A DNA stretch of 49,493 bases from Sedimentisphaerales bacterium (GTDB lineage: Bacteria > Planctomycetota > Phycisphaerae > Sedimentisphaerales > Anaerobacaceae), in contig JAUWPZ010000009.1 of assembly GCA_030611315.1 (NCBI GenBank), forward strand, positions 1-49,493, read 5' to 3'. Under the pieces are notes generated by a model. That model had not been told where the DNA came from. It did no database searches and worked only from the letters and a program-made list of their open reading frames with translations. Both the position numbers and the translations under genes were made by a program. This document shows positions 33,278 to 42,981 of this stretch, in pieces (the stretch's first letter is position 1; each line of letters starts with the position of its first letter).

Positions 33278-35140
33278 ATGGCTAAAATGTACAGATTTAT
33301 TGTGTTAGCAACCGTCCTGGCCTGCTGTTTTGCGGCCTTGGCGCCGGGTGCAGAGATTGTTGTAGATTCTTCCAGGGTCCTGACGACACTCGATAAGGCC
33401 CATCCCAGGTTGATGCTGAAGGATAAAGACCTGGCCAATCTCAGGAAACAGTACGCCAAAGATTATGGTCTGCAGAAGTGCATAAAGGATTGTTTGGAGC
33501 GGGCGGACTCCTATTATAAAAAGCCGATGCTCACTTACAAAAAGATTGGTCCCCGCCTTCTTTCCGTCAGCCGAGAATGCGTAAGCCGCACTTACGCCCT
33601 TGGCCTTGCCTACAGGTGGACCGGCGAGGAAAAATACGCCCGAAAGGCCGCGGACAATCTGCTGGCCGTCTGTGCCTTCAAAGACTGGAATCCCTCCCAC
33701 TTCCTCGACACAGCCGAGATGTCACATGCCGTCGGCGTCGGATATGACTGGCTGTATTCCTATCTCGATGCCCCGACACGCCGGAAGATAAAGGCAGGCT
33801 TAATCAAAAACGGCCTCGAAGAAGGCCTCATCGGCTACAAGAAAAGCTGGTGGGCCAAGAGCGAGCACAACTGGAACCAGGTTTGCAACGGGGGACTGAT
33901 AGTCGGCGCCCTGGCTATTGCCGAATCCGACCCGAAGTACGCCGAGCAGATTATCGCCGCTGCGGTTCGCTCATTTCCCCTTGCTTTGAAGAGTTACGGC
34001 CCCGACGGCGCGTGGGGCGAAGGGCCCGGCTACTGGCACTATGCCAGCCGATATACCGCCTACGGCCTAACTGCCCTGGAGACGGCGCTCGGTACGGATT
34101 TCGGGCTGTTGAGCATTGAAGGGCTTGATAAGGCGGCAAATTTTCCGATATATATGACCGGCCCGACCGGGATGTACCTGAACCTGGCCGACAGCGGAGA
34201 GAGGAATTCGAGGAGGACCTTGCCGTGCTTGTTCTGGTTCGCCCGCGTTTACAATAATCCCCTTTTTGCCGAGGCCGAGCACGCTGAATTAGCCAAACGC
34301 GATGCAAGTCCCGAGCACGTGGTCTGGTATGTGCCTGCCCCTCGCAAGAAGCCGCCGGCCAAAGACCTTGACCGCATCTTCCGCGGTCCCGTGGAAGTGG
34401 CCGTAATGCGAAGCTCCTGGGACGACCCGGAGGCGCTCTTTGTCGGTGTCAAGGCCGGCTACAACCAGGTCAATCACGGACATCTCGACTTGGGCAATTT
34501 CGAGCTTGACGCCCTCGGCGTTCGTTGGGCGCGCGACCTCGGCTCGGACAACTACAATATGCCCGGCTACTGGGACAGAAAAAGAGGCGGCAGGCGATGG
34601 AGCTATTACCGTTTGAATTCAAAGAGCCACAACGTGCCTCTGCTGGGCGGCGAAGACCAGGATGCCTATGCCAAATCCAGTATTATCAAATTCGAGAGCA
34701 GTAAATCTTCTGCCTTTGCCGTTGTTGACCTGACAGGCGCGTATGAGAAGTTTGCAAGAAAGACCACACGCGGAGTCGCGATAGTGCAGGGACGCCGGGC
34801 GGTGCTGGTGCAGGATGAATTCGAGATTGAAAAGCCCTGCGAAGTCGCCTGGGGAATGACCACCGATGCGAAAATCGATATCACAAAAGGCGGCGCCGCA
34901 GTCCTCAACCTCAGGGGCAAAGTGTTGGCTGCTCACATATTGTCCCCTGCCGACGCCGAATTTACTGTTGAGTCAGCCGAGCAAAAGCCTCCCGAGAAAT
35001 CCAATAAGGGCGTCAGCCGGCTTATGGTGCGATTGCCAAACGCAAAGGGCAATCTGCGCCTGGCAATTCTGCTCTCGCCTGCCTGGAAGGACGGTAGTGT
35101 TGTTAAGACAGCGAAGCTAAAACCGTTGTCGCAATGGTAG
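33278..35140 (+). CDS. Exported heparinase II/III-family polysaccharide lyase
   Basis: A 620-residue secreted protein. The signal peptide (FIVLATVLACCFAALAPGA) is followed by an alpha/alpha toroid with HNWNQVCNGGLIVGALAIAE and YGPDGAWGEGPGYWHYA, the usual Asn/His/Tyr catalytic region of heparinase II/III-type lyases, and a C-terminal beta-sandwich beginning near EVAVMRSSW with NHGHLDLGNFELDALG. It probably cleaves uronic-acid-containing polysaccharides (heparin-, alginate- or ulvan-like); the substrate cannot be told. Downstream is a secreted esterase with a 56-base gap, suggesting a polysaccharide-use pair. Good GAGGTGA ribosome-binding site. Confidence 0.86.
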   Translation: MAKMYRFIVLATVLACCFAALAPGAEIVVDSSRVLTTLDKAHPRLMLKDKDLANLRKQYAKDYGLQKCIKDCLERADSYYKKPMLTYKKIGPRLLSVSRECVSRTYALGLAYRWTGEEKYARKAADNLLAVCAFKDWNPSHFLDTAEMSHAVGVGYDWLYSYLDAPTRRKIKAGLIKNGLEEGLIGYKKSWWAKSEHNWNQVCNGGLIVGALAIAESDPKYAEQIIAAAVRSFPLALKSYGPDGAWGEGPGYWHYASRYTAYGLTALETALGTDFGLLSIEGLDKAANFPIYMTGPTGMYLNLADSGERNSRRTLPCLFWFARVYNNPLFAEAEHAELAKRDASPEHVVWYVPAPRKKPPAKDLDRIFRGPVEVAVMRSSWDDPEALFVGVKAGYNQVNHGHLDLGNFELDALGVRWARDLGSDNYNMPGYWDRKRGGRRWSYYRLNSKSHNVPLLGGEDQDAYAKSSIIKFESSKSSAFAVVDLTGAYEKFARKTTRGVAIVQGRRAVLVQDEFEIEKPCEVAWGMTTDAKIDITKGGAAVLNLRGKVLAAHILSPADAEFTVESAEQKPPEKSNKGVSRLMVRLPNAKGNLRLAILLSPAWKDGSVVKTAKLKPLSQW

Positions 35141-35196
35141 GATTCTTAATTTAAGCAGCGTGGATACAAAAGGAAAGGATTGTCAGGACGTTTCAG

Positions 35197-36405
35197 ATGA
35201 AAAGTCGATTTGGTGTTATTTGTGGAACGTTTTTAATTACGATATTAGCGCTTGCCGTTGGATTCTCCGGCAATCCTGCTGATGCTGCCGAGGCCGAAAA
35301 ACCCATACTTTGCCAGGGAAATTATCACAGCGAAGAGGCGGCGAAGAAGCAGCTTGCCAAATTTAAGCAGAGCTATTCCAATCTTGCCGAGTGGAAAGCA
35401 CGGGCCGGACGGATTCGCGAAGGAATCCTTCGCGGCGCGGAATTGCTGCCCCTGCCGGAGAAAACCCCGCTCAATCCTCTGGTTCACAGCAAACGCGAAT
35501 ATGAGACTTACACGGTCGAGAACGCGGCCTTTGAGAGCTTCGGCGGCGTTTTTGTTACGGGCAGTTTGTATCGCCCGATAACCGGCAAAGGGCCATTCCC
35601 AGCCGTCCTATGCCCGCACGGACACTTCGGCAGCCCACAGAACTATGGGCGGTTTCGACCTGACCAGCAGAAGCGCTGTGCAACATTGGCTAAGATGGGA
35701 GCGGTTGTTTTCTCCTACGATATGGTCGGGTGGGGAGACTGGAAAAACGCCGGCTTCTCCCACCGAATACCGAAGGTCCTCAAGTTGCAGCTCTGGAACT
35801 CCATCCGCGCGGTTGATTTTCTCCTTTCACTTGGTAACATCGACCCGAAACGCATCGGCGTCACAGGTTGTTCCGGCGGTGGAACGCAATCCTTTATGTT
35901 GACTGCGGTGGACGAGCGAATTGCCATATCGGTTCCGACGGTAATGGTCTCTGCGCACTTCTTCGGCGGGTGTAACTGCGAGAGCGGCATGCCAATCCAC
36001 AAGAGCGCCGCCCACGAGACCAACAACGCTGAGATTGCCGCACTGGCAGCGCCTCGGCCCCAGATGTTAATCTCCTGCGGCAAGGATTGGACAAAGAACA
36101 CGCCTGATGTAGAATACCCCTACATCCGCAATGTTTATCGCCTGTACGGCGCCGAAAATCTCATTGAGAACGCGCACTTTGCCGACGAGGGGCACGACTA
36201 CGGCCTATCCAAGCGCACCGCCGCCTACAAATTTCTCGCCAAGCACCTCGGGCTTACCCTAAATGCCGTCAAAAAGCCGGATGGCTCATTCGACGAAAGC
36301 TTCGTCGTAATTGAGAAGCAGGAAGATATGTACGCCTTCGATAACGCCCACCCCAGGCCGAAAAACGCCGTTAAGCCGGACGCTAAAAAGCTGCCATGGG
36401 ATTAG
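35197..36405 (+). CDS. Exported alpha/beta hydrolase, acetyl-xylan-esterase-like
   Basis: A 402-residue secreted hydrolase. A signal peptide ([19 protein letters not shown]) is followed by an alpha/beta-hydrolase domain. The nucleophile elbow is [12 protein letters not shown] with the serine; the acid is expected near [10 protein letters not shown], and the histidine in [15 protein letters not shown] provides the oxyanion-side HG motif. Such proteins remove acetyl or other ester groups from plant or algal polysaccharides. It follows the lyase gene closely. The stop overlaps the stop of the convergent phosphoesterase by four bases. Confidence 0.82.
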   Translation: MKSRFGVICGTFLITILALAVGFSGNPADAAEAEKPILCQGNYHSEEAAKKQLAKFKQSYSNLAEWKARAGRIREGILRGAELLPLPEKTPLNPLVHSKREYETYTVENAAFESFGGVFVTGSLYRPITGKGPFPAVLCPHGHFGSPQNYGRFRPDQQKRCATLAKMGAVVFSYDMVGWGDWKNAGFSHRIPKVLKLQLWNSIRAVDFLLSLGNIDPKRIGVTGCSGGGTQSFMLTAVDERIAISVPTVMVSAHFFGGCNCESGMPIHKSAAHETNNAEIAALAAPRPQMLISCGKDWTKNTPDVEYPYIRNVYRLYGAENLIENAHFADEGHDYGLSKRTAAYKFLAKHLGLTLNAVKKPDGSFDESFVVIEKQEDMYAFDNAHPRPKNAVKPDAKKLPWD

Positions 36406-37352
36406 CTGTCGATGATTGCCGGGGCGAGTTTTTTGCTGACGGTCTTGCGGTAGCCGGTTATGGTGATACTTGCGTCGGGCATTGCCTGGACGATAGCGTA
36501 AGAGCTGTTTTCAGGACCGGGCTTTTCAACCATCGCTTTTAACGTATAGTAATGAATTCCTCCTATCCGGCTGTAGCCGCCTTCGTGGTGATGGCCCTGG
36601 AAGACGGCCAGGGCCTTGCCCGAATCCTGCAGAATCTGGCGGACCTGGGCGGCGTTCTTGACGTATTGGCCGCCGACGCCGTCGAGAAGCTGGTGAATAA
36701 AGACAATAATCCTTCCGCGTGCGGCGGCAAGGTCGCGCTTTAGCCACTTAAGCTCAGGGAGCGGGACGTTCGTATCGGTCCATTTGAAATTGCCGTGGTC
36801 GTAGTCTGTGCCGTCGGACTTGTAGTTGGCGTCGAGGATGACAAAATGCAGGTCGTTCAAATCGAACGAATAGAAACTTCTGCGGGAGCTTATACCGGTA
36901 TTTTCGACGTTTCTTAGAAACTGTTTTTTTGAAATGCCGTCCATGTCGTGATTGCCGAGGACATGATACGTTGGGCCGTCGAACTTCCGGAATACTGTCT
37001 CGATAGTCTGTAGATGGGAAATCGTCCTCTTTTCGACAGGGGGGTTATTCTGGTCCTTGAAATCGCCCAACTCGATTAGAAAATCGACCGTTTGCATGTT
37101 CATCTGCTTGACGCACTCGTTTAGCTTGGCAATGCTGTGGCGGTAGTAGCGTGTCCCGACCCTGTCGGCGTCGGCGAAGTGTATATCGGTAACGATGCCG
37201 AACCTCGCGGCCCCTCGCCGAACGCCGGGCCTGAATCTTGAACCACAGGAAAGGGCCGATAGGGCTAACGACCCCGCAGCTCCTGCCGATGCCTTGAGAA
37301 AAACCCTTCGGCTGATTACCCAGCCCTGGTTGTCCCGGTGGTTAGTGTCCAT
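36402..37352 (-). CDS. Tat-exported calcineurin-like metallophosphoesterase
   Basis: A 316-residue protein with a twin-arginine signal ([21 protein letters not shown]). The metallophosphoesterase motifs are in order: [25 protein letters not shown], a histidine in VFIHQLLDG and GHHHEGG near the C-terminus. Substrate unknown (phosphodiesters such as nucleotides or glycerophospho compounds are likely). It overlaps the end of the esterase gene by four bases. Confidence 0.87.
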   Translation of the reverse strand: MDTNHRDNQGWVISRRVFLKASAGAAGSLALSALSCGSRFRPGVRRGAARFGIVTDIHFADADRVGTRYYRHSIAKLNECVKQMNMQTVDFLIELGDFKDQNNPPVEKRTISHLQTIETVFRKFDGPTYHVLGNHDMDGISKKQFLRNVENTGISSRRSFYSFDLNDLHFVILDANYKSDGTDYDHGNFKWTDTNVPLPELKWLKRDLAAARGRIIVFIHQLLDGVGGQYVKNAAQVRQILQDSGKALAVFQGHHHEGGYSRIGGIHYYTLKAMVEKPGPENSSYAIVQAMPDASITITGYRKTVSKKLAPAIIDS

Positions 37353-37387
37353 CGCGTAGTCCTTTTGCGAAAAGTTATTTTGCCCTG

Positions 37388-38014
37388 TTACTCGGGAGGC
37401 TTCCTGAGTTCTTCGATTTTCGGCAGGTCCTTCAGGGAATTCAGGCCGAACACTTCAAGGAACTTCCTCGTTGTCCCGTACAGCATCGGTCTGCCCAGGA
37501 CCTCGGCCCGCCCGACAATCTTGACCAGCCCTTTGTACATAAGCCCTCGAACTATCTCGCCGACTGCAACGCCCCTGATGGCCTCGATATCGGCCCGTAT
37601 GACCGGCTGTTTATAAGCAATTATCGCAAGGGTCTCCAGGGCCGCGGGGCTGAGTTTACTGTCGCTGCGGACGCGGAGTAATTTGTTCAGCCAGTGATTG
37701 TACGGACTGAGGGTAAGCATTTGATAACCGCCGGCAATCTGTTCTATTCTGAAAGCGTTTTTGTTAGCCTCGTATTTGTCGTTCAGGTTTTTGATATGCT
37801 CGCGGATTTGCTTTACGCCTGTCTCGACGATAGTACCCAGCCGGGCCGGAGTCAGCGGCTCATCGCTGGCGAATAATACCGCTTCTATGACCGACTCGAC
37901 CGTCGGTTCAAAATCCCGACTCGACCGTGACGGGTTATTTTGTTCTTCATCTGAAGTTCGACATTCAGCGTTTGTTATTCGATGTTCGATATTCGTCTTT
38001 TCTTCTTCGGTCAT
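37388..38014 (-). CDS. scpB: Segregation and condensation protein B
   Basis: A 208-residue partner of ScpA and SMC in chromosome condensation; it has two winged-helix domains. VIEAVLFASDEPLTPARL opens the first, ETLAIIAYKQPVIRADIEAIRGV is the family hallmark, and GRPMLYGTTRKFLEVFGL near the end is typical. The start at 38014 makes an ATGA overlap with the Nif3-like stop and has GGAAG upstream; 38026 is an alternative. Residues about 8-27 (NIEHRITNAECRTSDEEQNN) are encoded by short-period repeat DNA and are probably an unstructured addition. Confidence 0.92.
   Translation of the reverse strand: MTEEEKTNIEHRITNAECRTSDEEQNNPSRSSRDFEPTVESVIEAVLFASDEPLTPARLGTIVETGVKQIREHIKNLNDKYEANKNAFRIEQIAGGYQMLTLSPYNHWLNKLLRVRSDSKLSPAALETLAIIAYKQPVIRADIEAIRGVAVGEIVRGLMYKGLVKIVGRAEVLGRPMLYGTTRKFLEVFGLNSLKDLPKIEELRKPPE
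37934..37993 (-). repeat. Short-period repeat inside the 5' part of scpB
   Basis: On the minus strand AATATCGAACATCGAATAAC and AATGTCGAACTTCAGATG repeat an ATCGAAC-like unit. It resembles the spacer text at 10106-10140 but is translated in frame as NIEHRITNAECR. Confidence 0.6.
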
Positions 38015-39123
38015 AGATTCTTCCATCTAAAGGGGTCTGCATCTTTTTTGCTTATTGTAATTGCTATTGACTTTATTTGCTTTTGTAATTGTTTGGCGAA
38101 TTTTTTTAATATGAACCGTTCCGAGACCGTATGGCTCAAACAAATGCACGTCATTCCTGCTTCCTGTGCCGCCAATGCCTGATGGTGCTTCAGCTCCCCG
38201 GTTAGGTACAGGTCGGCCCTGGCCGCGATTACCGAATTGATAATCGCCCCGCACGAGCCGGCGCAAACCGCCGCTGTTCTGATAACCCTTTTCTCCCTTC
38301 CGACCATACCGACCGCTTGCGCGCCTGTATATTTCTTTATCCTCTTGATAATCTGCTCTATCCGCATTGGCCTGGCTAATTTGCCCATCCTGCCCAAGCC
38401 GAATTTGCTCTCGGTATTGTAAATCTTAAAAACATCAAAGGCCGGTGTCTCGTAAGGGTGCGTCTTTTTCATTGCCGCCACGCAGCCGTCGAGTTTTTCC
38501 GCCGGGACAATCGTCTCAAATCTTATCTCCGGCGCCTTTTCAAGTTTCCCTTTTTTGCCAATAGTCGGCCTGGCGCCTTTCAAGGGCAAAAATGTCCCCG
38601 TCCCCTCCACGCCGAAACCGCAGTTGGTGTAGTTGCCTATCGCCCCTGCGCCGGCGGCAAAGATAGAATTAGAGACCTTCGCCGCCGAATCGAGCGGAAC
38701 AAAAACAACCAGCTTGTAATTATCCCCGGCCGGGGCTTTGACGTAATCACCTATCGGCTCTGCGTTCTCGATACCGACAATCTCAGCAAGCCCGTCGTTC
38801 ACGCCCCCTATGGCTGCGTCCAGGGCGGTGTGTAACGAAAAGACCGAAATCCCCGACCGAATCAGGTCATATACCACGCTGCTTAGGCCGGCGGTTGTGA
38901 TTTTTTTGAGCCCGTCCCAAATGACCGGATGATAGCTGATAATCAAATCGGTCTTGAGCTTCTTCGCCTCAGAGACAACCTCGCCGGTTATATCGATGGT
39001 CAGGAGAATCTTTTTGACGTTTTTCTGCGCATCTCCGATGAGCAGACCCACGTTGTCCCAGTCCTGCGCCAATTCAAGCGGGACTATTTTTTCGATTCGT
39101 TCTGCAATATCTTTTATCTTCAT
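38011..39123 (-). CDS. Nif3-like dinuclear metal-centre protein (GTP cyclohydrolase I type 2 family)
   Basis: A 370-residue protein of the widespread Nif3/YqfO family of uncertain role. Metal-ligand motifs are visible: ISYHPVIWDGLK, SLHTALDAA and near the C-terminus LTGELKHHQALAAQEAG with LSHTVSE. A PII/CutA-like middle domain lies at about residues 135-235 (KLVVFVPLD to THPYETPAFDVF), as in longer bacterial members. The start at 39123 has GGGAAAAAG upstream; a GTG at 39138 is an alternative. Four-base overlap with scpB suggests co-translation. Confidence 0.9.
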   Translation of the reverse strand: MKIKDIAERIEKIVPLELAQDWDNVGLLIGDAQKNVKKILLTIDITGEVVSEAKKLKTDLIISYHPVIWDGLKKITTAGLSSVVYDLIRSGISVFSLHTALDAAIGGVNDGLAEIVGIENAEPIGDYVKAPAGDNYKLVVFVPLDSAAKVSNSIFAAGAGAIGNYTNCGFGVEGTGTFLPLKGARPTIGKKGKLEKAPEIRFETIVPAEKLDGCVAAMKKTHPYETPAFDVFKIYNTESKFGLGRMGKLARPMRIEQIIKRIKKYTGAQAVGMVGREKRVIRTAAVCAGSCGAIINSVIAARADLYLTGELKHHQALAAQEAGMTCICLSHTVSERFILKKFAKQLQKQIKSIAITISKKDADPFRWKNL

Positions 39124-39183
39124 TTCTTTTTCCCGCACTTGACTCTGTCAAATCCATGAAGTTAGTCACCTCAGAAAAGAATA

Positions 39184-39198
39184 GCTGAAAAATTCAGC
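39184..39198 (-). terminator. Hairpin after the thioredoxin-like lipoprotein gene
   Basis: GCTGAA-AAA-TTCAGC lies 24 bases beyond the stop codon on the minus strand, followed in that direction by a T-rich stretch (TATTCTTTTCTG). A weak intrinsic terminator is possible. Confidence 0.35.
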
Positions 39199-39221
39199 CC
39201 TTTGAGATTGAAAGTAGTTGC

Positions 39222-41750
39222 TTATCGTTTTTTCTTAAACAATTGATCAAGCAGGGATTCAACGGTTTCTTCAACTTTTTCCTCAATCTGCTCCTTAATT
39301 TCTTTAGTTTGTTCCTTTTTTCTTTTGTCCGTCTGTACTGGAGGCTCTTGACTATCCTCTTTAGAAGATGAAGGAGTGATAGCTCCTTTGACAATCCTTT
39401 CTAACGCCTCTTCTATTGTTCTCCTAGCGGCATAATCACCGACATCTCCTCCTAAACGCATAAACTCTTTTAAAACTGCATCCTTAAATTCCGATGACCC
39501 CATAATTTTCTGTAGCACCGGGAAATCTCGAGAGGAACCCCAGCCATGCTTAACAGCGTCACCGACGAATTCCGAAGTTCCTGTGAACCGAAGCAATACG
39601 TTTGAAATAGCTTTGGCAATTAAATTTTTCTTAGCTTCCTCAACGGACATCGTTGATGTATCTAATAAATAATCCGTGTACAACGTTCCTATATCGAAAA
39701 TAATAGAAGCCTCAATTCCAAGTCCTGTAGCAGTGAATCCCAACGCAGTTCGAGATGCTTTGTAGACGACCATCCATTCTGCCGCAGAAATTGTGCTCTG
39801 CAAAACAGCTAATGAATCTCTTTGAAGCGAAGTTGCAAGTTTATAGTACCTATCTGCTTTTTCGATATACTTATTAGCTTTGGGTATGTCACCTTTCTCT
39901 AAAAAATATTTTGCATACCGCAAGGATTTCAAAGACAGAAACTGATAATCAAGTGCTGTAAAATAGATACTTTCGACTTTTTCAACTAATTCTGGCGTCG
40001 TCATTCTGAGGGTGAGAGAAATAGGTGGCCGAGGAAAAGAGCTTTTGTCTGAATACAGTTTTAGTCTTGTATCTATCTGCTTAAACACATCATAAAAAGT
40101 CTTCGATTTGACTTCTTGGATAGGCTCAGACCTACTTTTTGTTAATATCGCCTTCATTTCATTTAAACTTACAATACCTGCGGCTGCGAGTCTTATCTTC
40201 CCCGTGGCATCAATAAAGAACATTGTGGGAACAGAGTTAATCTGATTAAAAGGCACAGGTAAACTTGAAGAGGAAATTGAGACAATCGAATAGTTCAATT
40301 TCTTTTTCTCAACAAATCTTCGCAGAGTATTCATATCTTCATTGGACATTGCCAGCATAACCAGATTTTCATCGTTTATTTGGTTTCGCAATTCTATCAA
40401 ATGGGGAATTTCCGCGCGGCAAAGAGATGCCCAAGTTGCCCAAAAAATAAGGAGTATATTCTTGCCCCGACAATCACTTAATTTATACAATTTACCATCA
40501 ACATCGTAAACACTAAAATCAGGGGCGGGCTTACCATACCAAGAGGTAAAAACAGGATTCCAGGTTCGGCTGCGTTCGATGATATCCTCAAAAGGAAAAA
40601 GGTTACTTGAGTCGGCTTCGTCCTTATCAACAAGCTCGGCGACTCTCGTACTTTCTGACTCGCGTAATTTTGCCGAAGAGGCAAGAGAGAAGGGACGACC
40701 ATCTTCTCTTATATATCTGAGTTCACCATCCTTAATTTTAAGTATTATGGTACTGCCTCTGAGTTTCCCGACCCCGCTTTCGAACCACCCCGGTTCAAAA
40801 ACAGAACGAGAACGCTGATAAAAATGTACGGCTCCGTTCTTAAATTCCCACTTCTGATCCGGGATAACAAATTCTGAACCTGAATCTCTAAGTACTATTG
40901 TTCCATCCTCTTTAAAAATCGTTATCCCCGGGAGCTTCTCTGTTGTTCCGTCTCTTTTAACCAGTTCTACAATATATCTACCAGCGATACTATCTTTTGA
41001 AATTTCCTTACGGGGGGTAGTTCTTTTCTGAACAATTTGTTCCGCTTCTTTCTGTTTCGTCTGCACAGCCTTACTACTATCTAATTGTGTTAACCTCAGA
41101 CGGAATTTTGTATCTCCTGTTATCGGACCCCAGCCGCCTAATGTTCCAATTATCTCGACAGGAACGTCATCTTCGGGTACCTCAGGGTAAAAGAGCTTCC
41201 ATCCTTCCGCCCCTGGCTCTAAGCTTTCTATAACACAAGATGTATGGTAGTGAGGAGTGCTCATCAATAGACCCCCACTGATTTTGTAGAGATATCCCTT
41301 ATCTACTTTAATTTCCATATCACTTTCGGGTGTTCCCTCGCGTGGTCCCAAATTTTTAAGCTTTGCAGTGATTACAATATACTTCTTGCCCTCGGGCGCC
41401 GGCGCTCTCTGTATAGTGGACAGAATAGGATGTTTTTTTCTCGTTGAGACTTCTTCAAAGGTAATAGAGAATCTTGTGCTTCGTTCTCCAAAGGGATCCT
41501 TTTGCCAGAAGGTGAATGGTCGCCCAAGTTTTACCCTAACTTCTTTGATGCTCTTTTTCTTTGCACTCTCTTGCAGTTTTTCAATCTTTTTGGCAATCTC
41601 CGCTGCTTCCTTCTCTGTTTTTGCGTCGCCCAGTTTCTCGACTAATTCTTCTATCTCCTCTTCCTCGCTCTTCTCCTTGCAACCTGCTGTCGCTCCAAGT
41701 AGGAACAAAATCATTCCGAAAACAATCGTGACTTTCATTGCACGCTTCAT
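39222..41750 (-). CDS. Large lipoprotein with a TlpA-like thioredoxin domain lacking one active-site cysteine
   Basis: An 842-residue protein with a lipoprotein signal (FGMILFLLGATAGC). Next come a charged coiled-coil (residues about 27-70), an Ig-like domain resembling DUF4352 (YIVITAKLKNLG), a beta-rich region, and a TlpA/AhpC-type thioredoxin domain (about 405-545; APDFSVYDVDGKLYKLSDCRGKNILLIFWATW). Where TlpA has WCxxC, this protein has WASLC: C444 remains but the first cysteine is A441. So normal disulfide exchange is unlikely. A long helical C-terminal part follows, ending in a Lys/Glu-rich tail. The gene is richer in A and T than its neighbours, hinting at separate origin. The overall architecture is not one I recognise. 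Confidence 0.8.
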   Translation of the reverse strand: MKRAMKVTIVFGMILFLLGATAGCKEKSEEEEIEELVEKLGDAKTEKEAAEIAKKIEKLQESAKKKSIKEVRVKLGRPFTFWQKDPFGERSTRFSITFEEVSTRKKHPILSTIQRAPAPEGKKYIVITAKLKNLGPREGTPESDMEIKVDKGYLYKISGGLLMSTPHYHTSCVIESLEPGAEGWKLFYPEVPEDDVPVEIIGTLGGWGPITGDTKFRLRLTQLDSSKAVQTKQKEAEQIVQKRTTPRKEISKDSIAGRYIVELVKRDGTTEKLPGITIFKEDGTIVLRDSGSEFVIPDQKWEFKNGAVHFYQRSRSVFEPGWFESGVGKLRGSTIILKIKDGELRYIREDGRPFSLASSAKLRESESTRVAELVDKDEADSSNLFPFEDIIERSRTWNPVFTSWYGKPAPDFSVYDVDGKLYKLSDCRGKNILLIFWATWASLCRAEIPHLIELRNQINDENLVMLAMSNEDMNTLRRFVEKKKLNYSIVSISSSSLPVPFNQINSVPTMFFIDATGKIRLAAAGIVSLNEMKAILTKSRSEPIQEVKSKTFYDVFKQIDTRLKLYSDKSSFPRPPISLTLRMTTPELVEKVESIYFTALDYQFLSLKSLRYAKYFLEKGDIPKANKYIEKADRYYKLATSLQRDSLAVLQSTISAAEWMVVYKASRTALGFTATGLGIEASIIFDIGTLYTDYLLDTSTMSVEEAKKNLIAKAISNVLLRFTGTSEFVGDAVKHGWGSSRDFPVLQKIMGSSEFKDAVLKEFMRLGGDVGDYAARRTIEEALERIVKGAITPSSSKEDSQEPPVQTDKRKKEQTKEIKEQIEEKVEETVESLLDQLFKKKR

Positions 41751-41768
41751 TTTTTCCCCCTTTCATTC

Positions 41769-42635
41769 TTATGTTTTTTTTGGCTTACAATTCTCTATTA
41801 TAGACTCGTCGAAACTCTTTTCCAATCTTTTCGTCATCGGCCCGACCTTGCCGTCGCCTACCGTATGTTTTTCCACGCCGCTTACCGGCATAATCTGCAT
41901 AATCACGTTTGTCAGAAAAATTTCATCGGCAGCCAGCACGTCGTCTATGTAGAGGTCTTTTTCGACTAATTTGATGGAGTTTTTCAGGGCGATTTGGCAT
42001 ACGGCCTTTCTCGCCACTCCCGCAAGCACCGGCGTTCCTATCGGCGGCGTGTAGAGTATCGAATCCTTCACTAAGAACACATTGCTCACGCAGCCCTCAG
42101 CTAAGCGGTTATCTACTGTGAACCAGAGCGCTTCGGCCGCCCGTTTATGGTGCGCCCGGCTAAGCGCAATCATACGCGGGTAATAGCTTGTCGTCTTGTG
42201 GCCGCAGGTTGGCTCGGTGGGATTTTGCCGAAATGGGCACAGCACCACCAGCACTCCCTTTTTGTAATATTCGTCCGGATAAGGCACGAGCTTGGTTGCG
42301 GTGATAAGCAGCGTGCACCTGCGCTGCTCATCCGCCCCGGCCATCGGCCCGTTGGTAACCGTCAGCCGAAGGCGCCCTTCGGCCAGCTTGTTGGCTTCCA
42401 GAACCTTGTATATGGCCTCGGTGATATATTTTTTGTCGTACGAGATATTTAGCGATAGAGCCGCCGCGCTGAAAAACAGCCTGTCTATATGGTCATTGAG
42501 GCAGAAAACCACCCCATTACAACTGCGCATCGTCTCGAAAAGCCCCGCCCCATACAGTAAACCGCTGTCACGCACGGAAACGCACGCCTTATCTACATCA
42601 ACCAGAATGTCGTTCAAAAAAACTTTTTCCGGCAT
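41769..42635 (-). CDS. pabC: Class IV aminotransferase, probable aminodeoxychorismate lyase
   Basis: A 288-residue PLP enzyme. SVRDSGLLYGAGLFETMR, KTTSYYPRMIALSRA (lysine of the PLP site), AEGCVSNVFLVKD and DEIFLTNVIMQIMPV are fold-type IV motifs. The last resembles PabC (aminodeoxychorismate lyase) more than IlvE, and pabB lies just upstream on the same strand, so a role in 4-aminobenzoate/folate synthesis is likely. D-amino-acid aminotransferase is the main alternative. Confidence 0.8.
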   Translation of the reverse strand: MPEKVFLNDILVDVDKACVSVRDSGLLYGAGLFETMRSCNGVVFCLNDHIDRLFFSAAALSLNISYDKKYITEAIYKVLEANKLAEGRLRLTVTNGPMAGADEQRRCTLLITATKLVPYPDEYYKKGVLVVLCPFRQNPTEPTCGHKTTSYYPRMIALSRAHHKRAAEALWFTVDNRLAEGCVSNVFLVKDSILYTPPIGTPVLAGVARKAVCQIALKNSIKLVEKDLYIDDVLAADEIFLTNVIMQIMPVSGVEKHTVGDGKVGPMTKRLEKSFDESIIENCKPKKT

Positions 42636-42682
42636 CTTGCTTCATTTCTTCTCACGCGTATCTCGTATCCGGCTTTACGCTG

Positions 42683-42949
42683 TTATCCTGCCGAATCTTC
42701 TCTATCGCTCATCGACTCGGGCACGTAATCTTGTGGAACAAAGTCCTTTGGAAGCGAAGCGGCATAAAGAATCACCGCGTAGAGGAACCAAAGTACCAGA
42801 AAGCTGACTCCGCCGCATAATGGCCCGGCCACTAAACCTTCCGAATTGTTTTGGGCGATAGCGTCGAGCGCTCCGAACATCGCCCAGCCTGCAAAGGCGC
42901 TCAAAGAAACAATCCACGTAATCTTCTTCAGTCTTTTTCTAAAATTCAT
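42683..42949 (-). CDS. Small two-helix membrane protein of unknown function
   Basis: An 88-residue protein with two hydrophobic helices (WIVSLSAFAGWAMFGALDAIA and LCGGVSFLVLWFLYAVILYAA) and a charged C-terminus. GGAGGATACGGT directly upstream supports the ATG at 42949 rather than a longer version from 43066, which would run into pabB. It sits between pabB and pabC, 33 bases after pabB. No family recognised. Confidence 0.7.
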   Translation of the reverse strand: MNFRKRLKKITWIVSLSAFAGWAMFGALDAIAQNNSEGLVAGPLCGGVSFLVLWFLYAVILYAASLPKDFVPQDYVPESMSDREDSAG

Positions 42950-42981
42950 ACCGTATCCTCCTTGATAAGATGTTATGTTGT

